Source: Pseudomonadota bacterium (lineage in GTDB: Bacteria > Pseudomonadota > Alphaproteobacteria > Acetobacterales > Acetobacteraceae). Taken from it: 21,552 bases of DNA. The DNA is taken from NCBI GenBank assembly GCA_023390705.1, contig JAEWCI010000638.1, forward strand, positions 1 through 21,552. The letters are read 5' to 3'. Under the pieces are notes generated by a model, which searched no databases, had not been told where the DNA came from, and saw only the letters and a program-made list of their open reading frames with translations. This document shows positions 1 through 7,616 of the stretch, piece after piece (position 1 is the first letter of the stretch; every line of letters begins with the position of its first letter). Both the position numbers and the translations under genes were made by a program.

Positions 1-504
1 CTTCCACACCTTGGAGCGGCGGTCCTCCGGGTCCCTGCCATGGAGGGTCCGCCAAGCGGAGTATTCGCGCTTGTGAAAGACGTATTTCGCCTTCGGGAAG
101 GTGGGCACCCAGCGGCCGTTGCGCAGCACGGTGTTCCAGCCGCTGTGGTCGATATGCAGATGGGTACAGAAGACGTAGTCGATATCCTCGAAGCGCAGCC
201 CGGCGGCCTTGAAATCGTCCAGCCAGGGCTGCTTCGGGAAATCCATTGGCGCCGGGAAGCCCTTGTCCTCACCAGTGCAGGTGTCCACCAGGATAGTGTG
301 TTTCGGCGTGCGCACCACGAAGGTCTGATAGGTGATGACCACCTTGCCGGAGGCGTGGTCGAAGATCTCCGGGTCAAGTGTCTCCAGATGGCCCTTGAAG
401 ACGGAGTCGTCGTATTCCGGGAACATATCCTGCGGCTGCCGCCAGGGGCCATCGCGTTCGACGATGCTGGTGATGGTGACGTCGCCGATACTGACCTGCC
501 GCAT
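1..504 (-). CDS. MBL-fold metallo-hydrolase, C-terminus cut off by the window edge
   Basis: The frame begins at an ATG (502-504, minus) and runs open to the left edge, giving 168 residues with no stop, so the C-terminal part is missing. Residues 114-123 read THLHIDHSGW, the HxHxDH zinc motif of metallo-beta-lactamase-fold hydrolases (H115, H117, D119, H120). It follows the usual beta-rich N-terminal half, including VRTPKHTILVDTCTG (residues about 73-87), where family members carry the first-strand Asp. This arrangement and the spacing to the zinc motif resemble the lactonase-like (AHL lactonase/AttM-type) branch, but the later metal ligands are outside the window, so the substrate cannot be assigned. 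No signal peptide is visible, so it is probably cytoplasmic. It lies downstream of the small exported protein on the same strand, separated by a hairpin. The fold is certain; the specific function is not. Confidence 0.88.
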   Translation of the reverse strand, partial: MRQVSIGDVTITSIVERDGPWRQPQDMFPEYDDSVFKGHLETLDPEIFDHASGKVVITYQTFVVRTPKHTILVDTCTGEDKGFPAPMDFPKQPWLDDFKAAGLRFEDIDYVFCTHLHIDHSGWNTVLRNGRWVPTFPKAKYVFHKREYSAWRTLHGRDPEDRRSKVWK

Positions 505-565
505 GGGCCGTTCTCTCCCGCTTCCGCTTGCAGGCTAAACCTGCCGGGGCTGTGTCGGAAGGGGG

Positions 566-599
566 GGACCGGCCGGGCTGGCGTGGCCCCGCCCGGTCC
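566..599 (-). terminator. Candidate hairpin terminator after the small exported protein gene
   Basis: The left arm begins GGACCGG (566-572) and the right arm ends CCGGTCC (593-599). They form a 7-bp perfect stem that continues, after a small interruption, with four more G-C pairs around a short loop. It starts 9 bases past the stop of the minus-strand gene at 608-847. There is no U-run after the stem, so it is at best an atypical terminator; it could also act in the 5' region of the hydrolase gene that starts at 504. Confidence 0.35.
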
Positions 600-607
600 A
601 TGGGGCT

Positions 608-847
608 TCAGCGATACCAGTAGGGTTGCGGAGGAGGAGCATAGCCCCAGGCGGGCGGCGGGCCCCAGTGGCGGCGATGCCAGGGACGGCCGTAATAGGC
701 CGGCGGCGGGGGAGGGGGCGCATACCAGCTGCGGGTGTACCCAGGACCGTAGCCCCAGCCCTCATGGGCCGATGCCTGGCCTGGGAGGAAAACGCCCGCA
801 GCCAGGCCCAGCGCCGCAACGGTGAGGAGGGGGCGGAGCAGACGCAT
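608..847 (-). CDS. Small exported Pro/Trp/Tyr-rich protein of unknown function
   Basis: A 79-residue protein. The start at 847 is chosen because AGGGAG lies 8 bases upstream and because it places a clean Sec signal peptide at the N-terminus: basic MRLLR, a hydrophobic core of Leu/Ala/Val (residues 7-21), and an ASA cleavage site at 25-27. The mature part, about 52 residues, is very unusual. It has runs of proline (APPPPPP, WGPPPAW, APPPQPYW) mixed with Trp, Tyr, His and Gly, and it ends YWYR. Such low-complexity, aromatic and proline-rich exported peptides are common in alphaproteobacteria and usually lack any assigned role; possible homes are the periplasm or envelope. An in-frame upstream start would add about 25 residues without improving the signal peptide. 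It stands alone between the hydrolase gene and the end of the spoVR operon. Confidence 0.72.
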   Translation of the reverse strand: MRLLRPLLTVAALGLAAGVFLPGQASAHEGWGYGPGYTRSWYAPPPPPPAYYGRPWHRRHWGPPPAWGYAPPPQPYWYR

Positions 848-865
848 GACGGAAACTCCCTGATG

Positions 866-902
866 CCCGGGCTTCCCGCCGCGGGGCGGCCCGCTTCCCG
901 GG
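866..902 (-). repeat. GC-rich inverted repeat in the leader of the small exported protein gene
   Basis: Arms CCCGGG at 866-871 and 897-902 enclose a GC-only segment that also repeats CGGGAAGC. In the minus-strand transcript it sits just before the AGGGAG ribosome binding site of the gene starting at 847. It could fold in the 5' leader; a function is not shown. Confidence 0.3.
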
Positions 903-931
903 CCACGCTGGGAGCATCCCACGCTACGGTT

Positions 932-956
932 TTCAGCCCCTTCGGCCAGGGGTGAA
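932..956 (-). terminator. Candidate hairpin downstream of the spoVR operon
   Basis: TTCA-G-CCCCT on the left pairs with AGGGGTGAA on the right: nine pairs with one bulged G around a short loop. It lies about 80 bases beyond the spoVR stop in the minus-strand reading. No U-run follows it, so the terminator role is tentative. The 187-base gap 848-1034 also holds a small TGGGA/TCCCA dyad (909-921). I see no gene in it. Confidence 0.25.
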
Positions 957-1034
957 ATTGCCGACTATCCAGGGTTACCCAGGCGAAACACCGGCCTTTG
1001 TCCCGCCCCGAAGGCGCCACGCCGCCGCCGGAAT

Positions 1035-2576
1035 TCAATCGTGGCGTGGCGGGGAAACAGCGTGCTCCTTCAGGGTGGCGCCGCTCGCCGGGTCTATCTC
1101 GCGCAGCAGCACGTCATAGGTCCAGAGCGCGGCAAGGTGACGCAGCACCTGCCGTGCCTCCTGCTCCTCGAGCAGCCGCCCGTTGGCGACGCGGTGTTCC
1201 AGGATCAGCCGGCGGTCGCCGCTCAGATCCACGTCCACCACCTGGATGTCCGTCTCGAGCCAGGCCGGATCGTACTGCCGGGCCAGGGCACGGCGGATGC
1301 GGCGGTAGCCGCGCTCATCATGCACCGCCTCCACCTTGATGGCCGGGCGCTGCGGGTCGTCCACCAGATGGAAGAGCCGCAGGTTGCGCATCATTCGCGG
1401 GCTGAGGAATTGCAGGATGAAGCTCTCGTCGCGGTAATTGGCCCAGGCTTCCCGCAGTACACGCATCGGGTCGCCGCAGCCGGCGATATCCGGGAACCAC
1501 TCATGATCCTCGGCTTCCGGCGCCGTGCAGATGCGTTCGATGTCCTGCATCATGCCGAAGCCGAGCGCATAAGGGTTGAAGCCGGAGAAGCGCTGATCAT
1601 CGAATTCCGGCTGCATGATGACGCTGCTGTGCGAATGCAATACCTCCAGCAGCGCCCCGTCGCTGATCCGGCCGAGCTCGTGCAGACGGTTCAGGATACG
1701 GTAATGCACATAGGTGGCGCAGCCTTCGTTCATCATCTTGGTCTGGCGCTGCGGGTGGAAATACTGCGCGATGTTGCGAACGATGCGGATGATCTCGCGC
1801 TGCCAGGGGCGCAGCCGTGGTGCCGATTTCTCAAGAAAGTAGAGGATGTTCTCCTGCGGCAGGTTGAGCAGGGCGCGGCGTCGCGCCACTTCGTCCGGCG
1901 CGGTCGCCGCCTGCGGCTTGCTGGGCAGGGTACGCCACAGGTCGTTGTAGCGCTGTTCGTCATAGGCCCGACGTTCGCGTTCCCGCTGTTCCTCGCTCCG
2001 CAGGTCCAATACCCGGCGCCGGTGGCGGTTCACCCCATGGCTCATCAGCGCATGGGCGGAATCCAGCAGCCGCTCGACCGCCTGTTCGCCGTGCTGTTCC
2101 TCGCAACGGGCGACGTAGTTGCGGGCGAATTCCAGGTAGTCGAGAATGCCCTTGGCGTCCGTCCATTCGCGGAAGACGTGATTGTTGCGGAAGAAATGGT
2201 TGTGGCCGAAGGCGGCATGGGCAATCACCAGCGCCTGCAACGCCGCGGTGTTCTCCTCCATCACATAGGAAAGGCAAGGGTCGGAGTTGATGACGATCTC
2301 ATAGGCCAGGCCGCGCAGGCCCTTGCGGTACAAGGCCTCATGCTGCGCGAACTGCTTGCCGAAGGACCAGTGCCGGTAGAACAGCGGCAGGCCGGTGGAG
2401 GCATAGGCATCGAGCATCTGCTCGGAGCTTATGACCTCGATGCGATTGGGATAGATCTCGAGCCCCAGCTCCCCAAGCGCCACCTCCTCGCAGGCGTCGT
2501 TGATGCGCCGCAGGGTGGCGAAATCCCATTCGGCGCCCTCGAACAGCAGACCAGGACGTTCGATGGCGAGGCTCAT
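1035..2576 (-). CDS. spoVR: SpoVR family protein (YcgB)
   Basis: A 513-residue protein, close to the usual length (E. coli YcgB is 510). It opens WDFATLRRINDACEEVA and carries the family's conserved N-terminal stretch, including PLFYRHWSFGKQF and YEIVINSDPCLSYVMEEN. Further on are HAAFGHNHFFRNNH (about 120-133), then TKMMNEGCATYVHY and FNPYALGFGMMQDIER. The His-rich segments could be a metal site, but no reaction is established for the family. The start codon overlaps the stop of yeaH by four bases (ATGA), so translation is probably coupled. It is the last gene of prkA-yeaH-spoVR. The name comes from a Bacillus spore-cortex gene, but homologues are widespread in non-sporulating proteobacteria, where the module is linked to nutrient stress and stationary phase. 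Family assignment is firm; the biochemical role is unknown. Confidence 0.97.
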   Translation of the reverse strand: MSLAIERPGLLFEGAEWDFATLRRINDACEEVALGELGLEIYPNRIEVISSEQMLDAYASTGLPLFYRHWSFGKQFAQHEALYRKGLRGLAYEIVINSDPCLSYVMEENTAALQALVIAHAAFGHNHFFRNNHVFREWTDAKGILDYLEFARNYVARCEEQHGEQAVERLLDSAHALMSHGVNRHRRRVLDLRSEEQRERERRAYDEQRYNDLWRTLPSKPQAATAPDEVARRRALLNLPQENILYFLEKSAPRLRPWQREIIRIVRNIAQYFHPQRQTKMMNEGCATYVHYRILNRLHELGRISDGALLEVLHSHSSVIMQPEFDDQRFSGFNPYALGFGMMQDIERICTAPEAEDHEWFPDIAGCGDPMRVLREAWANYRDESFILQFLSPRMMRNLRLFHLVDDPQRPAIKVEAVHDERGYRRIRRALARQYDPAWLETDIQVVDVDLSGDRRLILEHRVANGRLLEEQEARQVLRHLAALWTYDVLLREIDPASGATLKEHAVSPPRHD

Positions 2577-3880
2577 GCATGCACCTCCTCACCGGCACTG
2601 CGCTTCTGGAAGAGTTCACGAAAGACCGGGAAGATCTCCCGGCGATGGCGCACCTTGCGCATCGCCATGGGCGCGCCGGCGGAAACCAGTTGCTCATAGG
2701 TGCGCCAGAGATCGGTGGGGCCGCGCGGGAAGCCCGGCATGCCGGATTCGCCATCCCTCCCGACTTCCAGATAGGCGTAGTACTGGCAGGCCGGCAGGAT
2801 CTCCTCCAGCAACAGCCGCGCCGTGCGGGCGCTGTCGCCGGCGGCGTTGTCGCCGTCGCTCGCCTGCGCGGCGTAGATGTTCCAGTCGGCCGGCGGGAAG
2901 CGGGCCGCGACAACCTTGCGCATTTCCTCAAGCGCGGTCGAAACCAGGGTGCCGCCGGTCTCGCGCGAGTGGAAGAAGGTGTCCTCGTCCACCTCCTTCG
3001 CCTCATGGGTATGACGGATGAACACCACTTCCACACGCTTGTAGCGCCGCTGCAGGAAGACATAGAGCAGCATGTAGAAGCGCTTCGCCAGATCCTTCAT
3101 GTCCTCGGTCATCGAACCGGAGACATCCATCAGGCAGAACATCACGGCACGCGCCACCGGCCGCGGCTGCGGTTCGAAGCGGCGGTAGCGGACATCAATG
3201 GGATCGATATAGGGAATACGCTGGCTGCGGCGCAGCTGGCGCTCCAGGGCCTCGCGCAGCTCGGCCAATTGCTCCTCCTGGCCGGGTATGCCGGCAAGGC
3301 GGGCGATTTCCTCCTGCAGCGCCTCGATCGCCTCCGGCTTCGGGCGGCGCAGCGCGATGCGCCGGGAAAGGCTGTTCCGCATGGTGCGCGTCAGCGCCAG
3401 ATTGGCCGGCGAGCCCTGCACCGCATAGCCGGCGCGGCGGAAGGTAGGGTCCGTCTCGTCGGTCAGCCGGCGCTTGGCCAGGTCCGGCAACTCTAGGTCG
3501 TCGAGGAAGAGGTCGAGGAATTCCTCCCGTGAGAGAACGAAGCGGAAGCTGTCCTCCCCCTCGCCGTCGGGGCTGCCCTCGCTGCCGCCGCCGCCCGCGC
3601 CGCCCTGCGGCGGGCGCTGGATTTCGTCGCCTTCCACATATTCCTTGTTGCCGGGCAGCACATGTTCGCGCTTGCCACCCTGGCCGTAATGGAAGCTGGG
3701 CTCCCGGATGCCGTGCAGCGGAATGCTGATTTCACCGCCTTCCTCGGCATCACGGATGTTCCGCTTGGCGCTTGCCTCCCGCACGGCCTCCTGCACCAGG
3801 GCCTTGGCCCTGCGGAGGAACCTTTGGCGGTTCGGCAGACTGCGCCCCTTGGGGTTCAGTCTGCGGTCGAGGATCTCCAT
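2573..3880 (-). CDS. yeaH: YeaH/YhbH family protein (DUF444, VWA-like)
   Basis: A 435-residue protein beginning MEILDRRLNPKGRSLPNRQR, the typical family N-terminus. This start is preferred over an upstream one at 3934 because GGAG lies 6 bases before it and because the longer form would overlap the end of prkA. A Gly/Glu-rich, probably flexible segment (about residues 80-120) precedes a von Willebrand A-like domain with the MIDAS signature DVSGSM (D252, S254, S256). After that come FIRHTHEAKEVDEDTFF and ETGGTLVSTALEEM, which hold the expected Thr. The family works with the PrkA kinase in stress responses; in enterobacteria yeaG and yeaH are co-transcribed and control nitrogen-starvation survival. 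Here it sits 23 bases after prkA and overlaps spoVR by 4 bases, consistent with one transcript. A divalent metal at the MIDAS site is likely from the motif but not proven. Confidence 0.97.
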   Translation of the reverse strand: MEILDRRLNPKGRSLPNRQRFLRRAKALVQEAVREASAKRNIRDAEEGGEISIPLHGIREPSFHYGQGGKREHVLPGNKEYVEGDEIQRPPQGGAGGGGSEGSPDGEGEDSFRFVLSREEFLDLFLDDLELPDLAKRRLTDETDPTFRRAGYAVQGSPANLALTRTMRNSLSRRIALRRPKPEAIEALQEEIARLAGIPGQEEQLAELREALERQLRRSQRIPYIDPIDVRYRRFEPQPRPVARAVMFCLMDVSGSMTEDMKDLAKRFYMLLYVFLQRRYKRVEVVFIRHTHEAKEVDEDTFFHSRETGGTLVSTALEEMRKVVAARFPPADWNIYAAQASDGDNAAGDSARTARLLLEEILPACQYYAYLEVGRDGESGMPGFPRGPTDLWRTYEQLVSAGAPMAMRKVRHRREIFPVFRELFQKRSAGEEVHA

Positions 3881-3903
3881 CGCGATCTCCGGCGTCTTAC
3901 GCC

Positions 3904-5850
3904 TCAGCCTGACTGCTTCACCCGCATGTACCACTCCACGAGGCGGCGTACCTGACGCTCAGTATAGCCGCGCTCAGTCATGCGGGCGACGAATTCGCTG
4001 TGCTTCTTCTCGGTCTCGCTGTCCTTCTTCGAGCCGAACGAGATCACGGGCAGCAGGTCCTCCACCTGGGAGAACATGCGGCGCTCGATCACCTCACGAA
4101 TCTTCTCATAGCTGGTCCAGCTCGGGTTGCGGCCGCCATGGCTGGCCCGCTGGCGCAGCGAGAACTTCACGACTTCGTTGCGGAAGTCCTTCGGGTTGGC
4201 GATGCCAGCGGGCTTCTCGATCTTGGTCAGCTCCTGATTGAGGAGTTCCCGCGACATCATCTGGCCGGTATCGGGGTCCTTGTAGTCCATGTCCTCGATC
4301 CAGGCATCGGCATAGGCCACATAGCGGTCGAACATGTTTTGGCCGTAGTCGTGATAGGATTCGAGATAGGCCTTCTGGATCTCGTTGCCGATGAACTCGG
4401 CGTAGCGCGGGGCCAGTTCGCCCTTGATGAATTCAAGGTACCGCTTCTCGGTCTCCTCCGGCAGTTGCTCGCGGCGGATGGCCTGTTCCAGCACATACAT
4501 CAGATGCACCGGATCAGCGGCAATCTCCGTCGTGTCGTAGTTAAAGGTCGCGGCGAGGACCTTGAAGGCGAAGCGGGTGGAGGCACCCTCCATGCCCTCA
4601 TCCGGCCCGGCGGCATCGCGGTACTCCTGCACCGTCTTGGCACGCGGATCCGTTTCCTTCAGGCTTTCGCCGTCATAGACCCGCATCTTGGCCATCAGCG
4701 TGGAGTTGTCATGCTTGCGCAGGCGCGACAGCACGCTGAACTTGGCCAGCATCTCCAGGGTGGCCGGGGCGCAGGGCGCGCTGGCCAGTTCGCTGGTACG
4801 GACCAGCTTATCGTAGATGCGCTGCTCCTCGGTCACCCGCAGGCAGTAGGGAACCTTGATGACGTAGATGCGGTCGATGAAGGCTTCATTGTTCTTGTTG
4901 TTCTTGAAGCTCTGCCACTCCGCTTCGTTGGAGTGCGCCAGGATGATGCCCTGGAAGGGCACGGCGCCGATGTTCTCGGTGCCGATGTAATTGCCTTCCT
5001 GCGTCGCCGTCAGCAGCGGGTGCAGCATCTTGATCGGCGCCTTGAACATCTCGACGAATTCGAGCACGCCCTGGTTGGCGCGGTTGAGCCCGCCGGAGAA
5101 GCTGTAGGCGTCCGGGTCGTTCTGCGGGTAGATTTCCAGCTTGCGGATGTCCACCTTGCCGACCAGCGAGGAGATGTCCTGGTTGTTCTCGTCACCCGGC
5201 TCGGTCTTGGCGATGGCGATCTGTCGCAACCGGGAAGGCCGCAGCTTCACGACACGGAACTGCGAGAGGTCGCCGCCGAACTCGTCCAGCCTTTTGACGC
5301 TCCAGGGTGACATCAGCCCGGTGAGGCGACGGCGCGGGATGCCGTAGCGGTCCTCCAGGACCGGTCCCATGCGTTCCGGGTCGAACAGGCCAAGCGGGCT
5401 TTCGAACACCGGCGAGAGCTGGTCGCCGGCCTTCAAAACATAGATCGGTTCCTGCTCCATCAGCGCCTTCAGGCGCTCCGCCAGGGAGGACTTGCCGCCG
5501 CCGACCGGCCCCAGCAGGTAGAGGATCTGCTTGCGCTCCTCCAGCCCCTGTGCGGCATGGCGGAAGAAGCCGACGATCCTCTCGATCGTCTCTTCCATGC
5601 CATAGAATTCCGAGAAAGCAGGGTAGATGCGGATTGTCCGGTTGAGGAATATGCGCCCGAGCCGCGGGTCCTTGGCGGTATCCACCACCTCGGGCTCGCC
5701 GATGGCGCGCAGGATCCGCTCCGGCGCGGTGGCGTACATGCCCGGGTCGCTGCGACAGCCTTCAAGGTATTCGGCCAGCGACATGTCGGTCTCCCGACGC
5801 GACTCGTATGCGCGGGAGTAGTCGGCGAAGATGTCAGTCATGGTGTCCAT
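3904..5850 (-). CDS. prkA: PrkA family serine protein kinase (YeaG)
   Basis: A 648-residue protein (E. coli YeaG is 644). The ATG at 5850 is chosen because AGGAG ends 6 bases upstream; a second ATG three codons later is less well spaced, and longer in-frame forms reach into non-coding sequence. The N-terminal two thirds is an AAA+-like PrkA domain with Walker A GPVGGGKS (residues 114-121, K120) and typical PrkA blocks around ENIGAVPFQGIILAHSNEAEW and EAFIDRIYVIKVPYCLR. The C-terminal part is the PrkA kinase-type region, ending with the ERGYTERQVRRLVEWYM helix. PrkA proteins are reported to phosphorylate serine, and some members to act as AAA+ proteases, so the exact activity is open. It is first in prkA-yeaH-spoVR. 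A long inverted repeat lies in its leader. Confidence 0.97.
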   Translation of the reverse strand: MDTMTDIFADYSRAYESRRETDMSLAEYLEGCRSDPGMYATAPERILRAIGEPEVVDTAKDPRLGRIFLNRTIRIYPAFSEFYGMEETIERIVGFFRHAAQGLEERKQILYLLGPVGGGKSSLAERLKALMEQEPIYVLKAGDQLSPVFESPLGLFDPERMGPVLEDRYGIPRRRLTGLMSPWSVKRLDEFGGDLSQFRVVKLRPSRLRQIAIAKTEPGDENNQDISSLVGKVDIRKLEIYPQNDPDAYSFSGGLNRANQGVLEFVEMFKAPIKMLHPLLTATQEGNYIGTENIGAVPFQGIILAHSNEAEWQSFKNNKNNEAFIDRIYVIKVPYCLRVTEEQRIYDKLVRTSELASAPCAPATLEMLAKFSVLSRLRKHDNSTLMAKMRVYDGESLKETDPRAKTVQEYRDAAGPDEGMEGASTRFAFKVLAATFNYDTTEIAADPVHLMYVLEQAIRREQLPEETEKRYLEFIKGELAPRYAEFIGNEIQKAYLESYHDYGQNMFDRYVAYADAWIEDMDYKDPDTGQMMSRELLNQELTKIEKPAGIANPKDFRNEVVKFSLRQRASHGGRNPSWTSYEKIREVIERRMFSQVEDLLPVISFGSKKDSETEKKHSEFVARMTERGYTERQVRRLVEWYMRVKQSG

Positions 5851-5854
5851 CAGC

Positions 5855-5910
5855 CGCTCCTGGAGCGATACCCTGCAAGCGCGACGGAGGCCCGAAACGT
5901 TCGCTTGCAG
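5855..5910 (-). promoter_or_regulatory. Inverted repeats in the prkA leader, next to and over the ribosome binding site
   Basis: Two dyads stand directly before prkA. CTGCAAGCG (5873-5881) and CGCTTGCAG (5902-5910) are perfect 9-base complements around 20 bases. CGCTCC/GGAGCG (5855-5867, one-base centre) contains the AGGAG ribosome binding site itself. In the minus-strand transcript the long hairpin comes first, and the second dyad can hide part of the ribosome binding site. This could be an operator, an mRNA stability element or a translational control. The sequence shows the repeats; the role is inferred. Confidence 0.5.
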
Positions 5911-6632
5911 GTCGCGTGGTAACCGCTTTGTGCGTCTGGTATATGGTGACGCGTTGCCGCTTCCGCATCTGCGGTCTGGGTCACACATTGCAGCGGATTT
6001 TTGGGGGGCCGTGTAACTGAAGGTTGCGCATGCCAAGCGACGCCGCATGCATCGAAGGACCGATGCAGGAGCATGGCCGCCGGTCGCACAGCGCGAGCCG
6101 CCTGACCGCGCGGCGAATGGTGGATGGGTCCGACCAAGCCGTGTGCCTCGCAACATGCTTATTGTGCGCTGCGGCAAAGCCGCGCCGCAACCAAAACCCG
6201 CGTCAAGACCCGACCACTTGACGTAAGGTTCGGTAAATGTTGCCGGCGCGCCGCACTGGTGCAGCCTGGTCACTCCCGGCGGAATTCGGCGGCCCGGACG
6301 GCGGGAGGGGATTTTACTCGGCCCGCGGGATCCGGCGGCCGGCCGTCCTGCCGCTGCTCAGTAGCGTTGCCGCCCGCCGAATGACGTGCTGGTGAACGGC
6401 CGACCATCGGCCAATTCTGCGGGCCATGAGATCGGGCAGCCGCAGCGGGATGCCGACGAAGAGGGCATAGGGTATGCCAAAGGAAGGAGGGCGCGGCAGT
6501 GCCGTGCCCCGGCGGGGAAGGGCCCAGGCCGGGTAGCCTGTATCCACCTCCGGCCAGGCATGCCGAACGGGCGTCCCCGGAATCGTCAGCCCATGCGGAA
6601 GTCAGCGCCCGATGATTCTCCACCCGGCGCCA
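5911..6632. other. Non-coding region upstream of prkA
   Basis: About 720 bases between the prkA leader and the SDR terminator region hold no convincing gene. Open frames exist on both strands, but they have no good start and ribosome binding site, no recognisable protein character, and overlap each other. I searched for sigma-54 (GG-N10-GC) and general-stress sigma (GGAAC) elements upstream of prkA and found no clear match. Local hairpins occur, for example GCGGC-AAA-GCCGC near 6170. A transcription start for prkA or a small RNA could lie here, but nothing in the bases proves it. Confidence 0.4.
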
Positions 6633-6682
6633 GGGCGCATGCGCCCCGGCAGGGCGGGAGGCCTGGTGAGTGCCTCCCGCCC
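6633..6682 (-). terminator. Hairpin terminator of the SDR gene, with an adjacent perfect palindrome
   Basis: GGGCGGGAGGC (6652-6662) and GCCTCCCGCCC (6672-6682) are perfect 11-base complements around a 9-base loop, ending 10 bases past the SDR stop in the minus-strand reading. Just beyond it is a 14-base perfect palindrome, GGGCGCATGCGCCC (6633-6646). There is no U-run, as often in such GC-rich genomes. The stem strength and position make a terminator the best reading. Confidence 0.65.
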
Positions 6683-6692
6683 CTCGGGGAAC

Positions 6693-7484
6693 TCAGTCGT
6701 CGGGGTGGACCACCGAGCCGGCCAGGGTGCCGCCATCGATGACGAAGCTCTGGCCGGTGGTGAAGCTGCCGGCCGGAGCAGCCAGGAACACTGCGCAGCC
6801 GGCGATCTCGTCCGGCTCGCCGATGCGCTGCAGCGGCGTGTCACGGGTCCGCTTCTTGTAGATCACCGGGTTCTCCCACAGGGCGCGGGCGAAGTCGGTG
6901 CGCACCAGGCCGGGGCAGATGCAATTGGCTCGGATGTTCTTCGGCCCGTGCTCCACCGCCAGGTTGCGCGCCAGGGCCATGTCGGCCGCCTTGGTGATGG
7001 CGTAGGTGCCGAGATGCGAACTGCCGCGGAAGCCACCGATCGAAGAGATGATGACGATGGAGCCGCCGCCGCGCTGTTCCATGCTGGGAATGCACATGTG
7101 GGACAGCCACATGTTGGACTTGACGTTGGTCGCCATCATCTTGTCGAAGATGTCGTCCGGGATGGCGGTCATGCTGCCGTAGTGCGGGTTGATCGCGGCA
7201 TTGGCGATCAGGATGTCCACCCCGCCATAGGCGGCCAGGGTGGCGTCCACCAGCGCCTGCAGTTCCGGCTTGCGGCCGATGTTGCAGGCCACCGCCATGG
7301 CCTCGCCGCCCTTGGACTTGATGGCATCCACGACCACCTGGCAGGCGTCCAGCTTGCGGCTGGAAACCACCACCTTGGCGCCATGTTCCGCCAGGCGCTC
7401 GGCGATGGCGCGGCCGATGCCGCGCGAACCGCCGGTGACGATGGCTACCTTGCCGGTGAGGTCGAAGAGTGCAGGGCCGGGCAT
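6693..7484 (-). CDS. SDR family NAD(P)-dependent oxidoreductase
   Basis: A classical short-chain dehydrogenase of 263 residues. The Rossmann cofactor motif TGGSRGIG spans residues 17-24, NAAIN stands in place of the usual NNAG, and the catalytic Ser148-Tyr161-Lys165 set is complete (IISSIGG, then YAITK). The C-terminus GQSFVIDGG is also typical. SRK after the second strand, instead of an acidic residue, would favour NADP, but this is a weak guide. Overall it resembles the bacterial DHRS4/glucose-dehydrogenase-like SDRs; the substrate is unknown. The start at 7484 is preferred over an ATG at 7514 because GGAGG lies 9 bases upstream and because the candidate promoter's transcription start would fall near 7509. 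It is a single gene, divergent from the phosphatase. Confidence 0.95.
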   Translation of the reverse strand: MPGPALFDLTGKVAIVTGGSRGIGRAIAERLAEHGAKVVVSSRKLDACQVVVDAIKSKGGEAMAVACNIGRKPELQALVDATLAAYGGVDILIANAAINPHYGSMTAIPDDIFDKMMATNVKSNMWLSHMCIPSMEQRGGGSIVIISSIGGFRGSSHLGTYAITKAADMALARNLAVEHGPKNIRANCICPGLVRTDFARALWENPVIYKKRTRDTPLQRIGEPDEIAGCAVFLAAPAGSFTTGQSFVIDGGTLAGSVVHPDD

Positions 7485-7515
7485 ATCGGGCGTCCTCCAG
7501 TGATTGGCTTGCATG

Positions 7516-7545
7516 ATTGTCCGCAGGCCACTCGCCCTCCGTCAA
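7516..7545 (-). promoter_or_regulatory. Candidate sigma-70-type promoter of the SDR gene
   Basis: On the minus strand, TTGACG (7540-7545) is a 5/6 match to the -35 consensus, followed after 18 bases by GACAAT (7516-7521), a 4/6 match to the -10. A start near 7509 would leave a leader of about 25 bases carrying the GGAGG ribosome binding site, which supports the start codon at 7484. A GGCAGA/TCTGCC dyad (7555-7570) lies just upstream of the -35 and could be an operator. Confidence 0.5.
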
Positions 7546-7583
7546 GCGCGGCCGGGCAGATTTCTCTGCCGGGATCGGCTAGA

Positions 7584-7601
7584 GGGTCGCACAAGCGACC
7601 C
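7584..7601 (+). promoter_or_regulatory. Perfect stem-loop directly before the phosphatase ribosome binding site
   Basis: GGGTCGC (7584-7590), loop ACAA, GCGACCC (7595-7601): seven perfect pairs with a tetraloop, immediately followed by the GAGGAG ribosome binding site (7602-7607) of the gene at 7617. It could be an operator or a leader hairpin. No function is shown. Confidence 0.4.
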
Positions 7602-7616
7602 GAGGAGCCCCCGAGA

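Noticed and set aside
1035..2576. Reading SpoVR as evidence for sporulation
   Set aside because: The family is widespread in non-sporulating proteobacteria together with PrkA and YeaH; no sporulation gene is present.
1041..2699. Long plus-strand frame opposite spoVR
   Set aside because: Shadow of a clear SpoVR gene; same codon-bias effect and no recognisable protein.
4000..5310. Long plus-strand frame opposite prkA
   Set aside because: Shadow of PrkA; composition and lack of a ribosome binding site argue against a gene.
6314..6547. Possible 77-residue protein in the gap upstream of prkA
   Set aside because: It needs a GTG overlapping its own ribosome-binding-like GGAGG, has no homologous motif I recognise, and overlaps other equally poor frames.
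7485..7514. Ten-residue longer start for the minus-strand SDR
   Set aside because: The longer ATG lies upstream of the predicted transcription start and has a poor ribosome binding site, while 7484 has GGAGG and a normal SDR N-terminus.
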